DNA of 42,138 bases, taken from assembly GCA_017854795.1 (NCBI GenBank), contig JAFMHB010000011.1, forward strand, positions 43,131 to 85,268, written 5' to 3'. This DNA is from Candidatus Nanopelagicales bacterium (GTDB lineage: Bacteria > Actinomycetota > Actinomycetes > S36-B12). A program made the position numbers and the translations under genes. The notes beneath the pieces were generated by a model. The model was not told the DNA's origin. It did no database searches and worked only from the letters and a program-made list of their open reading frames with translations. Positions 15,274-24,073 of this stretch are shown here, in pieces. Positions within the stretch are counted from its first letter, which is position 1; the number at the start of each line of letters is the position of its first letter.

Positions 15274-17529
15274 CTATAGCCCTGGATAGCCCGAATCAAG
15301 ACGAATATTGGGATACGCCTTTTTATCAACTCGAAAACCGGGTCGGTCAATCCACGCTCCAGCCCACCACGCCAGTGCAACCTGCTGCAGTGCGTACTCT
15401 TCTTTGCCGAGTTTGTATGCGTCCTCAACTTTGCCATCGGAATACATTCGACCATCGGTGAAACGCAGTTGCAACGCCCTGGCGTCATAGGCGTGCGCGG
15501 CTAAGAAACTCGCAGCATTGGTGTCCGGCGCCGCGTACACATTGGCGAAACCGTCAACACCGACAAATGTTGCCGGCCTACGGTTACCCCAACCGACACC
15601 CATCGGGTAATAGATCTGGCCACCGGGCTGGTACACGGTTCCCCCGGGTGCTGCATACGGTGGTGACGCAAATTGAACAACAGCCAGCGCTCGGTAAACA
15701 ATGTCGGCATTAAAAAAGTATGACTCGGGGACACTTTGTTTCGCCGAGCGCAACATAGTGGCCGCCCACCACAGGTGCTGCACATTCTGGGTGTAATCGG
15801 GATTCACAATCCCGTGGTTGGTCACGGTGCCGTCTTCATTTGCATTCGTTCCCGGAAGTCGCACCCCAATGGAAACTCCGTTGATCATTTGGGTGCTCTG
15901 TAGGTCACTGGGTCGGGCGAAAGCAGCAATACTTTGGGCGATAGATGCTTCAAGCCACGTGCGAGCATGCGGATGCGTTGGCATCATTGCCTTCGCGAGT
16001 GCCGGAGCCATAAGGTCCCACGAGACTTCATCTGATTTAGAGTCTCCCGCGGAGATCTCGTTGCCAGCGCGGTCGCGGAAATAGCGCGGTCCACGCGCAG
16101 CTACCGAGTCAGCTTCCGAGGCAATCATTGCCGCGACATAAGACTTTTCATTTCTTGACAATTCGGGCCACAACAACCAGCCAGCCTGCGCGGCGGTCAC
16201 CGCCCACAACGCGGACTGCCAGGTGTCACCCCAGCCCCCCTGAGTCAGTGAGTAATGCTGACAGGCAATTGAACGGATATGCCAGCGAGCATAGGAAATA
16301 ACATCGGTTCTACTAATTCCATTTTCTTTTTTGTAATTACTCGACGAAACTAGAATTGCAGCCGACAATGCCGAGTTGGCCGATCTTCTAATCGACTCCT
16401 CGGTGGTCCTAGCAACACTCAGTGGGTCGTAGTAGGACATGTAGGCACGCGATGCAAGACGATCAGATAGGTCATTTGACATTGTGTAACGGACACCGTC
16501 CACCAAGGTTGCATAAATCTCTTGGTACCCGGCAACTTTTCGGTTTGAGTTCGGGGTCATCGGTTTCTTTATTTTTTTAACTAACGATGCGGCTTGCACA
16601 CCCGCTGCTCGCGTAACGGTGGGACAGGAACCCGGCACCGAGACCCGCGAACCCACCAGCGGGGTTGACCCTTCGGGCATTGTGACGCTCATCCGCACAG
16701 TTTTCTTAGGTTTCTTAACGCTTTGTCCAAGGAACCAGGTGCCTGAATTTCGCACCGCACCAGGGTCGGTTGTGCCGTTTGCATCCCAGTCACCCGCAAC
16801 CGGGAAATCACCCGGGGCGCCGAAGGCAAACGTGCGGACCGAGTTGTCCGGGTTAGGGACAACCCACGTGTTGCCGCGCACTACCCCGGGTTGGTCAACG
16901 CCAATTCCATTCCAGTCACCAACAACTGGGGTGTCCCCTGCTTCACCGTATTGCTCGGTGAGTGTTCCACCTTTTGTCAGTTGCCACTCCCACACACCCG
17001 CCCGGAAAACACCAATGTCAGCTTTTCCGTCACCGTCTTTGTTACCGGTGACGGCAATGTCGCCTTCGTCGCCACCGAAAGTTGCCAATTGTTCCCACTG
17101 CGGGTCACCTGTACTTGAATTTGTGTAAAACCAGTTACCGGAAACATAACGGCCCGGGGTTGCGATTCCGTTTCCATCCCAGTCGGCCATCAACGGTGAT
17201 CCTGTTGCACCCGACAGGTTGACCGTGGTCCGGGAAACACCCGTCCAATCCCGTTTTCTCAGTGCCGTTCCCGCCCACACCGCGAAGGCACCCGTGGCCG
17301 CCGAACCGGCAGCGGGAAGCGACTGAGGATTTTTCATCCATTTGACCGATCCTGCCTTCGTGGACCCTGCCGAGGGCGGTTGTGTGGGTGGCAAGTTTTT
17401 TACTCGAGTGATTGAGTCAGCCGGAAGGGCGGTAACCGAATGTGTCCCCGTGAAAACACCCAGTGACGTACCACAGAGCACAGTCAGCACTGCCGTTATT
17501 GAGGTTGTGCTTTTATGTGGAATGCGCAT
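15274..17529 (-). CDS. Secreted protein: FG-GAP/VCBS-like repeats joined to a helical toroid-like domain
   Basis: 751 residues. The N terminus (HKSTTSITAVLTVLCGTSLGVFTG) looks like a Sec signal. Residues ~70-290 contain at least four repeats of the form ...(G/A)DWDGNG...PG..R.G.W (MADWDGNGIATPGRYVSGNW, GNKDGDGKADIGVFRAGVW, GDWNGIGVDQPGVVRGNTW, GDWDANGTTDPGAVRNSGTW), which resemble FG-GAP/VCBS beta-propeller blades with Ca-binding Asp. From ~330 the protein is helical and Trp/Ala/Tyr-rich (HYSLTQGGWGDTWQSALWAV, NVQHLWWAATMLRSA, ALQQVALAWWAGAWID), suggesting an (alpha/alpha)-toroid as in many polysaccharide lyases and hydrolases. I do not recognise the family, and catalytic residues cannot be assigned. 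The ATG directly follows the TAA of the upstream membrane protein, with GGAGG inside that gene. Confidence 0.75.
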   Translation of the reverse strand: MRIPHKSTTSITAVLTVLCGTSLGVFTGTHSVTALPADSITRVKNLPPTQPPSAGSTKAGSVKWMKNPQSLPAAGSAATGAFAVWAGTALRKRDWTGVSRTTVNLSGATGSPLMADWDGNGIATPGRYVSGNWFYTNSSTGDPQWEQLATFGGDEGDIAVTGNKDGDGKADIGVFRAGVWEWQLTKGGTLTEQYGEAGDTPVVGDWNGIGVDQPGVVRGNTWVVPNPDNSVRTFAFGAPGDFPVAGDWDANGTTDPGAVRNSGTWFLGQSVKKPKKTVRMSVTMPEGSTPLVGSRVSVPGSCPTVTRAAGVQAASLVKKIKKPMTPNSNRKVAGYQEIYATLVDGVRYTMSNDLSDRLASRAYMSYYDPLSVARTTEESIRRSANSALSAAILVSSSNYKKENGISRTDVISYARWHIRSIACQHYSLTQGGWGDTWQSALWAVTAAQAGWLLWPELSRNEKSYVAAMIASEADSVAARGPRYFRDRAGNEISAGDSKSDEVSWDLMAPALAKAMMPTHPHARTWLEASIAQSIAAFARPSDLQSTQMINGVSIGVRLPGTNANEDGTVTNHGIVNPDYTQNVQHLWWAATMLRSAKQSVPESYFFNADIVYRALAVVQFASPPYAAPGGTVYQPGGQIYYPMGVGWGNRRPATFVGVDGFANVYAAPDTNAASFLAAHAYDARALQLRFTDGRMYSDGKVEDAYKLGKEEYALQQVALAWWAGAWIDRPGFRVDKKAYPNIRLDSGYPGL

Positions 17530-19455
17530 TTACGGGATAACTACCTCCGGGGTGAGCACCCGTTCCGGTGGATACGACGCCGCCCACTGTTGCAAACCCG
17601 CGCCCACTTCAGGGGACGTCCAGAGCAGTTGCACACGTGAAGTCGGATTCGCGTAGGTGTAACGCGTAATCTCCGCCAGTGCCGGCTCACCGTAGGGAGC
17701 GTCAGGCAGTTCAGCGTAAAAAAGTGTTTGCTCACTGGAGACAACATTTGTCAGTGCGAGCACCCACAGGTTCTCCAAAGTTCCCACACCCTCCCAAGCA
17801 ATCGGGGTGAAGTCCGGATTTTGCTGAGCAACTCTGGCCGCCTGAACAATCTTCTCGCCGATTTCAGGGTTGTTAATCCACCTATCCCGCTCAAGGGCCA
17901 CCGCGATCCCAGGAGCGGCCTCAAAATTGGCCGCCAATTGGTTCGCATTAAATCCGATGAATCCAAATGATGATGCACCCACTACAAAAACCGTGACACT
18001 GATAAATATTGCATTGAGTTTCCCGAGGTGGCGAATCAGTACCACCAGGCCAATTGCGCCCACCGCCATGAGAAGCGGGATCAACAACAGCAAGGAAGCA
18101 TTGAGTGATTTCAGGACGTAGTAGGACGTTAAGCGACTCACCCCGGTTGCATCAGCACCAACGGCGAAGATCACCGCTAAACCTGCAGAAAGAATCACCG
18201 GCGCACTGATCAGGATCGCGAGCACGCGCAAACCACGGCGCCACAAACTTATTCCGATGAACACAGCGATCAGTGGCGCAAACATTGCAAGGGTCAGGTT
18301 GAAGCCGGTCATGCCGACACCCACCGAACTCAGTGACTCGTTGAAACTACCCGCGGATTCGCTGTCACTTGCGCCCAGCACTGCCTCGGCTTGGGAGATC
18401 AGCGTGATCAGTGCTACCGCGCTCACAGCGACCAGCCAAATGATTCCCCACCAGATCTTCACCCGAATCAACTTGATCGCAATCACGATTCCAGCGGGGA
18501 CAAGTGCAATAACAAGTGGGGTCCACAACCCAACAGTGGCCAGGGCGCCCAGTGGCACAACAAACCAGCCAACGCGAACTGGCTCTTTCGCGCTCAAGTA
18601 AGTCGTGGCGGCCACGACCGCAACTGCCATAACAAAATTGGTGAACCCGGCGCTATACAAAAATTGAATGCTGCCAAAAATCCCAAAGAGAGCAGAACCA
18701 AGCGCAGCAAGAATCCCAGCCCCAGCAACACCTTTTTTACTCAACTCAGTTTTGCGTGCCACAACTTTGGCAAGGTCCCCTGCGATCCAGGTGAAAACTC
18801 CAACGCACGCGGCAAATGAGAGGGCCACCCACAACGCATACGGGATCACGAGCGAGATTCGATCGGGGGTGTCGGTACCCACCACAACCTGCGCCAGTGA
18901 CCACAGGTTGGTGTGAACCGCCGGGTACCACTGATTCCAAGCAATGGAACCGTCCGCGGTCACCCACTGCGATCCGCCCTGCATGACCGTATTCGCAAAT
19001 GGCACAAAGTGACCCTGATTGTCCCAACCTGTTTGAAAAAGTGATGCAACAGCTTGCTCGGACGTCAGACCAAAATAAGTTTTGATCGGAACCGCTGCAA
19101 CCAACACGGTTGCAAGTCCTGCCACAACGTCAACGCCGTTAAGCCTAGGCATTGCACGCGATCGAACACCGGGAATAAAGCGAAGAAGCATCGCCAACGC
19201 CAACAGGCCACCAAAAAGTGCACTAGCACTGACTCGGTCAAACGAAATTGCGCCTGCTCGCGGAAAAATAATTGCAATTGCACCGACGAGAATCACACCA
19301 CTGATCACCGCGCGTTCGGCGTAGGTCCGCCCCCATGGAGGAAGAGCAATTAATGCCAGTGCAACGAGAGCAAGACCAACATGTGGCACTGCAATGAGTG
19401 CAATGAGCGCGATCAGAGCCAGCGCATTAACAACCACGAGTGATCTCGTTGTCAT
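17530..19455 (-). CDS. Large polytopic membrane protein (DUF6541/GT-C-like)
   Basis: 641 residues. Roughly 12-14 hydrophobic segments cover residues ~5-500, followed by a soluble tail of about 140 residues (IAVALERDRWINNPEIGEKIVQ ... TNVVSSEQTLFYAELPDAP in outline). The first long loop contains TGWDNQGHFVPFANT and WNQWYPAVHTNLWSL, acidic and His residues just outside the membrane, as in GT-C glycosyltransferases that use polyprenyl-phosphate sugars. It resembles the actinobacterial DUF6541 proteins in size and layout, an identification I hold loosely. The ATG overlaps the upstream stop as ATGA and the next gene starts directly after its TAA, so it is the middle of a tightly coupled three-gene operon. 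An extracytoplasmic glycosyltransferase role is inferred. Confidence 0.75.
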   Translation of the reverse strand: MTTRSLVVVNALALIALIALIAVPHVGLALVALALIALPPWGRTYAERAVISGVILVGAIAIIFPRAGAISFDRVSASALFGGLLALAMLLRFIPGVRSRAMPRLNGVDVVAGLATVLVAAVPIKTYFGLTSEQAVASLFQTGWDNQGHFVPFANTVMQGGSQWVTADGSIAWNQWYPAVHTNLWSLAQVVVGTDTPDRISLVIPYALWVALSFAACVGVFTWIAGDLAKVVARKTELSKKGVAGAGILAALGSALFGIFGSIQFLYSAGFTNFVMAVAVVAATTYLSAKEPVRVGWFVVPLGALATVGLWTPLVIALVPAGIVIAIKLIRVKIWWGIIWLVAVSAVALITLISQAEAVLGASDSESAGSFNESLSSVGVGMTGFNLTLAMFAPLIAVFIGISLWRRGLRVLAILISAPVILSAGLAVIFAVGADATGVSRLTSYYVLKSLNASLLLLIPLLMAVGAIGLVVLIRHLGKLNAIFISVTVFVVGASSFGFIGFNANQLAANFEAAPGIAVALERDRWINNPEIGEKIVQAARVAQQNPDFTPIAWEGVGTLENLWVLALTNVVSSEQTLFYAELPDAPYGEPALAEITRYTYANPTSRVQLLWTSPEVGAGLQQWAASYPPERVLTPEVVIP

Positions 19456-21389
19456 CTCCTAAACTCCACCATGATCTTTGTCGGCGCATCGAGCACCGCG
19501 CTCACGGTTGCATTCTGCTCCGTTACATCCATGCCTTGGTACCGCACGGGACTCCAGCCCTCGGGTCCGTTCACTGAAACCGTGATCGTTGGTGAAATGA
19601 ACAGACCTTGTGGATCAGCCAAAATTTCGTATTCCAAAGCCCCTGTTTCAGCATCGATGAAGGTTCCTGCAGGAAGCGTGTAGGACACACCGACAGCGGC
19701 TTGACCACCGGGTGGTGTCCAACCAACAACGCGAATTAATTTGTTGCCGTAACCGTCATCGACCCAGCCCTGCCCGTACTGCTGTCGCGAGTGACCTTTG
19801 AATGGTCGAACAGCAAATCCACTGGGGTAACTCACCTGGTAATTCCTTGCTGCATCAGGGATGTACAACAGGTAGGCATTCTTGATCCACATGGTTTCGT
19901 AACCGATTCCTTTTTCAGGACCAGGGTCACGATCAGGTGGTGTCGCATTCACCATTGTCATCTGTTGATTCACCCGAGCCGAGCCGTCGGCCTCCAAGTT
20001 CACCGTGACAGACACATTGCGTTGTTGAAATACATCCACTTTGGACTGGTTTCCATTTTGGGTGTACATGGCTGACCAGTCGCCGGTCTCAGGCGAAGCA
20101 ACAATTCCTGCAGCGCCTGCGTCGAGGGCAAGCTGTTCAAGTGCTGGGTTTTTCATGTACAACTGGAAGTGCCGTCCCGGCGCTGTACCTGCAATGGCAC
20201 TAGCCGCCTTCACTAGGTCGTCACCGGAGAGAATTCGAGTTAACAGGTCGTCCACCAGTTGCTGGTTTGCCGCTTGCCTAACGGTCGCATCCTCTTGCCC
20301 AAAATCTGCGTAGGCATCGACCAACAGAATCTGCCCCAGTTGATCGCCGGTAACTGAACCGTAGGTCGGAGAATCAATGGGACCTGTTTCGGTGAGCACT
20401 GCAGCGATCGCGGTCAGATCCAGGTACACGACCCCGTCAACTTTGGGGAAGTTGCCGCCTTGCCAGGCACCCATCATTTCCTGGCCACTCATCAACAAAT
20501 TGGGGTGTGTGTTCGTCACTACAAAAGGTGCATTTCGCGGATTTCCTGGGAAGAACGTGTTCAACGCGGGCCCGAACCAGGTCACGGCAGCATTCAGGGG
20601 CGGGAAAAGCTGGGTGCTGGTTTGACCCTTGATGGGAATAGAAATCTTGCCGTTGTCCAACTCGACCATGACCAATGTCAGTGGCGCGCCACCCGATGCC
20701 CGCATTTCGGCTTGATTTCCTAGTGCGATCAGGTACCGACGCACTCCATTGGCACCGAGTGCGTCGGGAAGAACCGGGGCCACCCCTTCAAGGGAACCCA
20801 CGGCCTCCTGGACCGGTTCCATTTCACGCAATGCTTTGTCGCGGATGTCATCAAGTGGCTGGGAAAACGTCGTGTTGGCCTGGATTGAATCAAGCTCGAC
20901 CTGGGCAAGGCTCAATTTCTCTGCAGAGGCATCAACTCGTGCGGGAAGTTCTTCCAACATTGTCATGTTTATTGCACCGTCGGAAAAGATTTTTTCTCCG
21001 CCGTTTTCACCTGAAAGATCCCCGTAGAGGGTGATCAGATCACCCGTTGCCTGGGTGATCAAGGAGGTTGCATTGGCACTGCGTTGCCAGTTAAGCACCG
21101 CGGGGTTAAGACCGGGGATGACACCGATGACAGCCAGTTGGGGGACGTCACTGGACCTAATCACAGCGTCTGCTGAATCTTGAGCCGCAAAGTACTCGGC
21201 TTCACCCTTTTGATAGTCGCCTTCAACCAATGAGTCGGCGGCCGCCGAAAGGTGTCCCTGCAAACTGAGCCCATTGAGACCGAAACCCGCAAGTGCTGCG
21301 ACCACGCCCACCTGCAACCAGAAAAGGAAACCTCCCACGAGGACTCCAGCTCCTAGGAGGACCCAGGAAATTGGTTTAAGGCTTGGCAC
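19452..21389 (-). CDS. DUF4012-domain membrane-anchored protein
   Basis: 645 residues. One N-terminal transmembrane anchor (ISWVLLGAGVLVGGFLFWLQVGVVAAL) precedes a large extracytoplasmic part. A helical region (~40-190, DYQKGEAEYFAAQDSADAVI, LARVDASAEKLSLAQVELD-like) leads to the DUF4012 core RRYLIALGNQAEMRASGGAPLTLVMVELDNGKI, with LFPPLNAAVTWFGPALNTFFPGNPRNAPFV and VDGVVYLDLTAIAAVLTETGPI after it. Proteins of this family are common in actinobacterial exopolysaccharide clusters and distantly resemble LytR-CpsA-Psr ligases in order of motifs, but their activity is not settled. The start is GTG 21389; TACACT lies exactly six nt upstream, so this is probably the leaderless first gene of the three-gene operon running to 15274. 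Confidence 0.85.
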   Translation of the reverse strand: MPSLKPISWVLLGAGVLVGGFLFWLQVGVVAALAGFGLNGLSLQGHLSAAADSLVEGDYQKGEAEYFAAQDSADAVIRSSDVPQLAVIGVIPGLNPAVLNWQRSANATSLITQATGDLITLYGDLSGENGGEKIFSDGAINMTMLEELPARVDASAEKLSLAQVELDSIQANTTFSQPLDDIRDKALREMEPVQEAVGSLEGVAPVLPDALGANGVRRYLIALGNQAEMRASGGAPLTLVMVELDNGKISIPIKGQTSTQLFPPLNAAVTWFGPALNTFFPGNPRNAPFVVTNTHPNLLMSGQEMMGAWQGGNFPKVDGVVYLDLTAIAAVLTETGPIDSPTYGSVTGDQLGQILLVDAYADFGQEDATVRQAANQQLVDDLLTRILSGDDLVKAASAIAGTAPGRHFQLYMKNPALEQLALDAGAAGIVASPETGDWSAMYTQNGNQSKVDVFQQRNVSVTVNLEADGSARVNQQMTMVNATPPDRDPGPEKGIGYETMWIKNAYLLYIPDAARNYQVSYPSGFAVRPFKGHSRQQYGQGWVDDGYGNKLIRVVGWTPPGGQAAVGVSYTLPAGTFIDAETGALEYEILADPQGLFISPTITVSVNGPEGWSPVRYQGMDVTEQNATVSAVLDAPTKIMVEFRR

Positions 21390-21395
21390 TAAGCC

Positions 21396-21401
21396 AGTGT
21401 A
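21396..21401 (-). promoter_or_regulatory. -10 element of a leaderless promoter (TACACT)
   Basis: Minus strand: TACACT, GGCTTA, then GTG at 21389. It implies a promoter separate from that of the hydrolase pair upstream, although only 27 nt lie between the genes. Confidence 0.65.
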
Positions 21402-21416
21402 CGTCTGTGTGAATTG

Positions 21417-22754
21417 TTATTGGAGGTAGATCCGGACGGGGACCTCGGTCAATGTCACAGCCGATGCGGGTGGTGCTTCGGCGCAGACCGCCAGTGGGTC
21501 ACACACTAATTGTGAATTCTCCGGGGTTGTGTACACGACTTCACCGGCTTGGGCCCAAGCAACTTGCCAACTTGTTCCATCGCGGCTGAAATCACACACG
21601 ACCGTGTTGTCAGCCTCGGTGCAACCACCAAATGTCGCCCCGGTAACCCAGTCATTGACGGCGAAGAAACCCTGCTCCCCGTCGGAGCCGGAATACGCTT
21701 GCACACCCAGTAGGTCATATGGCTTCAAGGTCCAGATGTACCAGTAGCTGCGATCAACACCCAAACGCAGATCGTCGATGAAAGTACGAACGACAAAACC
21801 AGCCGCGCGGGCACCTGAAATTTCTTGCTTAGGTATATCCCCAGGGCCTGCCAGTCCGTAGTTCAATTCGGTATCCCACAATGGAAGTGTGGGTGCACCT
21901 GAGGCTTTCAGTACATCTATGGCCTTGAGTATTAGGGCTGCTCGAATGGATGGATCGCCCGTTGCATCGGGGTAGGTGTGAATCGCAATGACGTCGACCG
22001 GCCATTCAAGGGCGGCGAGTTCTTCGAGGTACTTGGGGAAAAATCGATCAAATGACTTCGCCAAACGCGTTGACGGCGAAGCGGAAACAACCTGTGCTTC
22101 TGGGTCAATTGCTTTGATGATGTCGTAGGCAACTTTGGTCAACTCCGCCATTTGAGCCGGTGTCCCGTTGAAGAAGTTAGCTAGGTTCGCTTCATTCCAG
22201 ATCTGATAGGAACTGATACGTCCCTTGTATCGCGTAACCACCGCGGTTACCCATTCCGACCAGTCAGCAATATTGGCTGGTGCCTCTGCTGCACCCGGCT
22301 GCGGGTAGTCACTGGCATTGAGCTTTTCTGGATTCGCGGTTGCCCAGTCTGGTGTCGTACCCATCACATAAAGGATGTCGGTAAGGCCCCTTGACTCAGC
22401 AGTCTCGATGACCCCGTCCAAGTTGTCCCACCTGAACTCACCCTTGGCTAGTTCAATTTGTGACCAGGCGGTTCCGTTGTCCCAGAGACGTAGTGCACCA
22501 AATGGAGCGGATGCCCAAGCGCCACCTTCAGCGCCTTCAATGTGCAAACCAACCATGGAGGGTTGCACCGCATTGGGATCGATCACAGCTGACTCGGTGG
22601 GAGTTGGTGTTTCACTACCGGTCGTCTCAGATCCCCCACCGCAAGCCGTCAATAGCAGTGCACCTGCTGTGACAACACTGGCTATGGCGTAGTAGCGGGG
22701 CTTGGAACCAGAGTTGCCTGATTCTGATCGTTTTGCTGTGCGCTTCCAAACCAT
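21417..22754 (-). CDS. Lipoprotein, clan GH-A glycoside hydrolase-like
   Basis: 445 residues. A hydrophobic stretch (YYAIASVVTAGALLLTAC) ends in lipobox LTAC with Cys38, so the mature protein should be lipid-anchored outside the membrane; a Thr/Pro/Ser linker follows. The catalytic domain (~65-440) looks like a TIM barrel of the GH5/GH39 kind: GALRLWDNGTAWSQIE, ILYVMGTTPDWA, YQIWNEANLANFF with putative acid/base Glu188, DVIAIHTYPD, and PLWDTELNYG with putative nucleophile Glu296. Close paralog of the gene just upstream. No alternative start codon removes its 73-nt overlap with that gene without losing the signal, and no Shine-Dalgarno precedes the ATG. The substrate is unknown; the exported polysaccharide of this locus is a good candidate. 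Confidence 0.85.
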   Translation of the reverse strand: MVWKRTAKRSESGNSGSKPRYYAIASVVTAGALLLTACGGGSETTGSETPTPTESAVIDPNAVQPSMVGLHIEGAEGGAWASAPFGALRLWDNGTAWSQIELAKGEFRWDNLDGVIETAESRGLTDILYVMGTTPDWATANPEKLNASDYPQPGAAEAPANIADWSEWVTAVVTRYKGRISSYQIWNEANLANFFNGTPAQMAELTKVAYDIIKAIDPEAQVVSASPSTRLAKSFDRFFPKYLEELAALEWPVDVIAIHTYPDATGDPSIRAALILKAIDVLKASGAPTLPLWDTELNYGLAGPGDIPKQEISGARAAGFVVRTFIDDLRLGVDRSYWYIWTLKPYDLLGVQAYSGSDGEQGFFAVNDWVTGATFGGCTEADNTVVCDFSRDGTSWQVAWAQAGEVVYTTPENSQLVCDPLAVCAEAPPASAVTLTEVPVRIYLQ

Positions 22755-23953
22755 AGGGGCATGTTTCCAATCGCTATTGAGTCACCGGGGTTTACTGTCG
22801 AACAACGGTTCATTGCATCGCATTGCACCGTTGCATACGCGGGGACAGTGTAAGTCCCGCTGCCTGAGTTTGACCACACGACTACATCCGGCTGGGTGAA
22901 ATCACCCATTTGGCATACGTTTACCGCGCCTTCGGTGCACGAGTAGTACGAGTTATTCATCCACATGTAAGCGGTCTGATAGCCGATCGCACCTGTGGTG
23001 CCGTCCTGCAGGGTGATTCCCAGGAGTGAGTTGGACTTATCCCAGAAGTACCAGTAGGCACGGTCCACACCTTGAACCATGTTTTCAAGGTAGGTCTGTG
23101 CTGTCCACGCTGCTGCGGTGTCCCCACCAATTTTTTGACCCTTAATTTTGCCTGGACCCGCAATTCCGTAGTTGACCTCGGTATCCCATAGTTGCTTTGA
23201 CGCCGGGACCTTGGACTTTTTGAGTTGGCTGTTCACCTGATCTAGGTATGCCGCCCGGTCGCCCGGGTTTCCTTGACCATCGGGGTAAGTGTGCACCGAG
23301 ATCACGTCAACCGGCCATTTAGCCTTTTTGAGTTCCTTGAGGTACGCAGGGAAGAACCGCTTGTAGGCGCTTTCCAAACGAACGGTGCTGCTGGCACTGA
23401 CAACCTTTGCACCCGGATCGTATTTGCGAATAATTTTCGATGCAGCTTTGGTGAGGTCAGCCATTTGCTTGGGTGTCCCCGCCCAGAAGTTCACGAGGTT
23501 GGCCTCATTCCAGATCTGGTAAGCGTTAATGCTGTTCCCATGCCGCTTCACAACTGCGGTGACCCATTTTTTCCAATCGGCCATTTTGGGTACTGATGCG
23601 GCACCCTTATTGGGGTAGGTACCGGCCTTTAGGTCTGTGGCCGCCCATTTCGGGGTACTTCCTAGGACGTACAGCACTTCAGCGTCCTGCTCATTTGCGT
23701 TGGCAATCGAGGCGTCGAGGCCATTCCACCAAAACTTGTTCTTCCCTTGTTGAACCTGACCCCAGGCAACACCGGAATCCCAGAGTCGGATTGCCCCGTA
23801 ACTCACACCTGGATCAACACCGATTGAAATATTTGGCACGTGCATCCCGAATTGCACTTTGTTGATCGGTCCGTCCGCTGAGGCTGGACTTGCGAGCACC
23901 ACGGAGGCTGCTAGGCCAATCGAAAGTGCTGTGGAGATGAGCGCACGGCGCAT
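22682..23953 (-). CDS. Secreted clan GH-A glycoside hydrolase-like protein
   Basis: 423 residues with a Sec signal (RRALISTALSIGLAASVVLASPASA), probably cleaved near residue 27, and no lipobox. The barrel carries AIRLWDSGVAWGQVQ, VLYVLGSTPKWA, YQIWNEANLVNFW with putative acid/base Glu150, DVISVHTYPDG, and LWDTEVNYG with putative nucleophile Glu259, all matched in the downstream lipoprotein paralog. GAGGAT upstream of ATG 23953 supports the start. Its last ~24 codons overlap the first codons of the paralog in another frame. It seems to be the soluble member of a soluble/anchored hydrolase pair formed by tandem duplication. GH39- or GH5-like activity on fucose-, mannose- or rhamnose-containing glycan is a guess. 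Confidence 0.85.
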   Translation of the reverse strand: MRRALISTALSIGLAASVVLASPASADGPINKVQFGMHVPNISIGVDPGVSYGAIRLWDSGVAWGQVQQGKNKFWWNGLDASIANANEQDAEVLYVLGSTPKWAATDLKAGTYPNKGAASVPKMADWKKWVTAVVKRHGNSINAYQIWNEANLVNFWAGTPKQMADLTKAASKIIRKYDPGAKVVSASSTVRLESAYKRFFPAYLKELKKAKWPVDVISVHTYPDGQGNPGDRAAYLDQVNSQLKKSKVPASKQLWDTEVNYGIAGPGKIKGQKIGGDTAAAWTAQTYLENMVQGVDRAYWYFWDKSNSLLGITLQDGTTGAIGYQTAYMWMNNSYYSCTEGAVNVCQMGDFTQPDVVVWSNSGSGTYTVPAYATVQCDAMNRCSTVNPGDSIAIGNMPLWFGSAQQNDQNQATLVPSPATTP

Positions 23954-24073
23954 ATTCAGAATCCTCTACATGTCGGGAAGTAAAAATGATCCTTCCGAAC
24001 CTAACCCATAAAAGCCGCAAAACTAACTAACCACGCCAATTTCTGGTGAAATTCACATTAACAAGTTGCCTGG

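Noticed and set aside
16619-17128. 169-residue open frame on the plus strand
   Set aside because: Antisense to the repeat region of the secreted 751-residue protein; its Pro/Thr/Ser-rich sequence mirrors the GDW/DGNG repeats.
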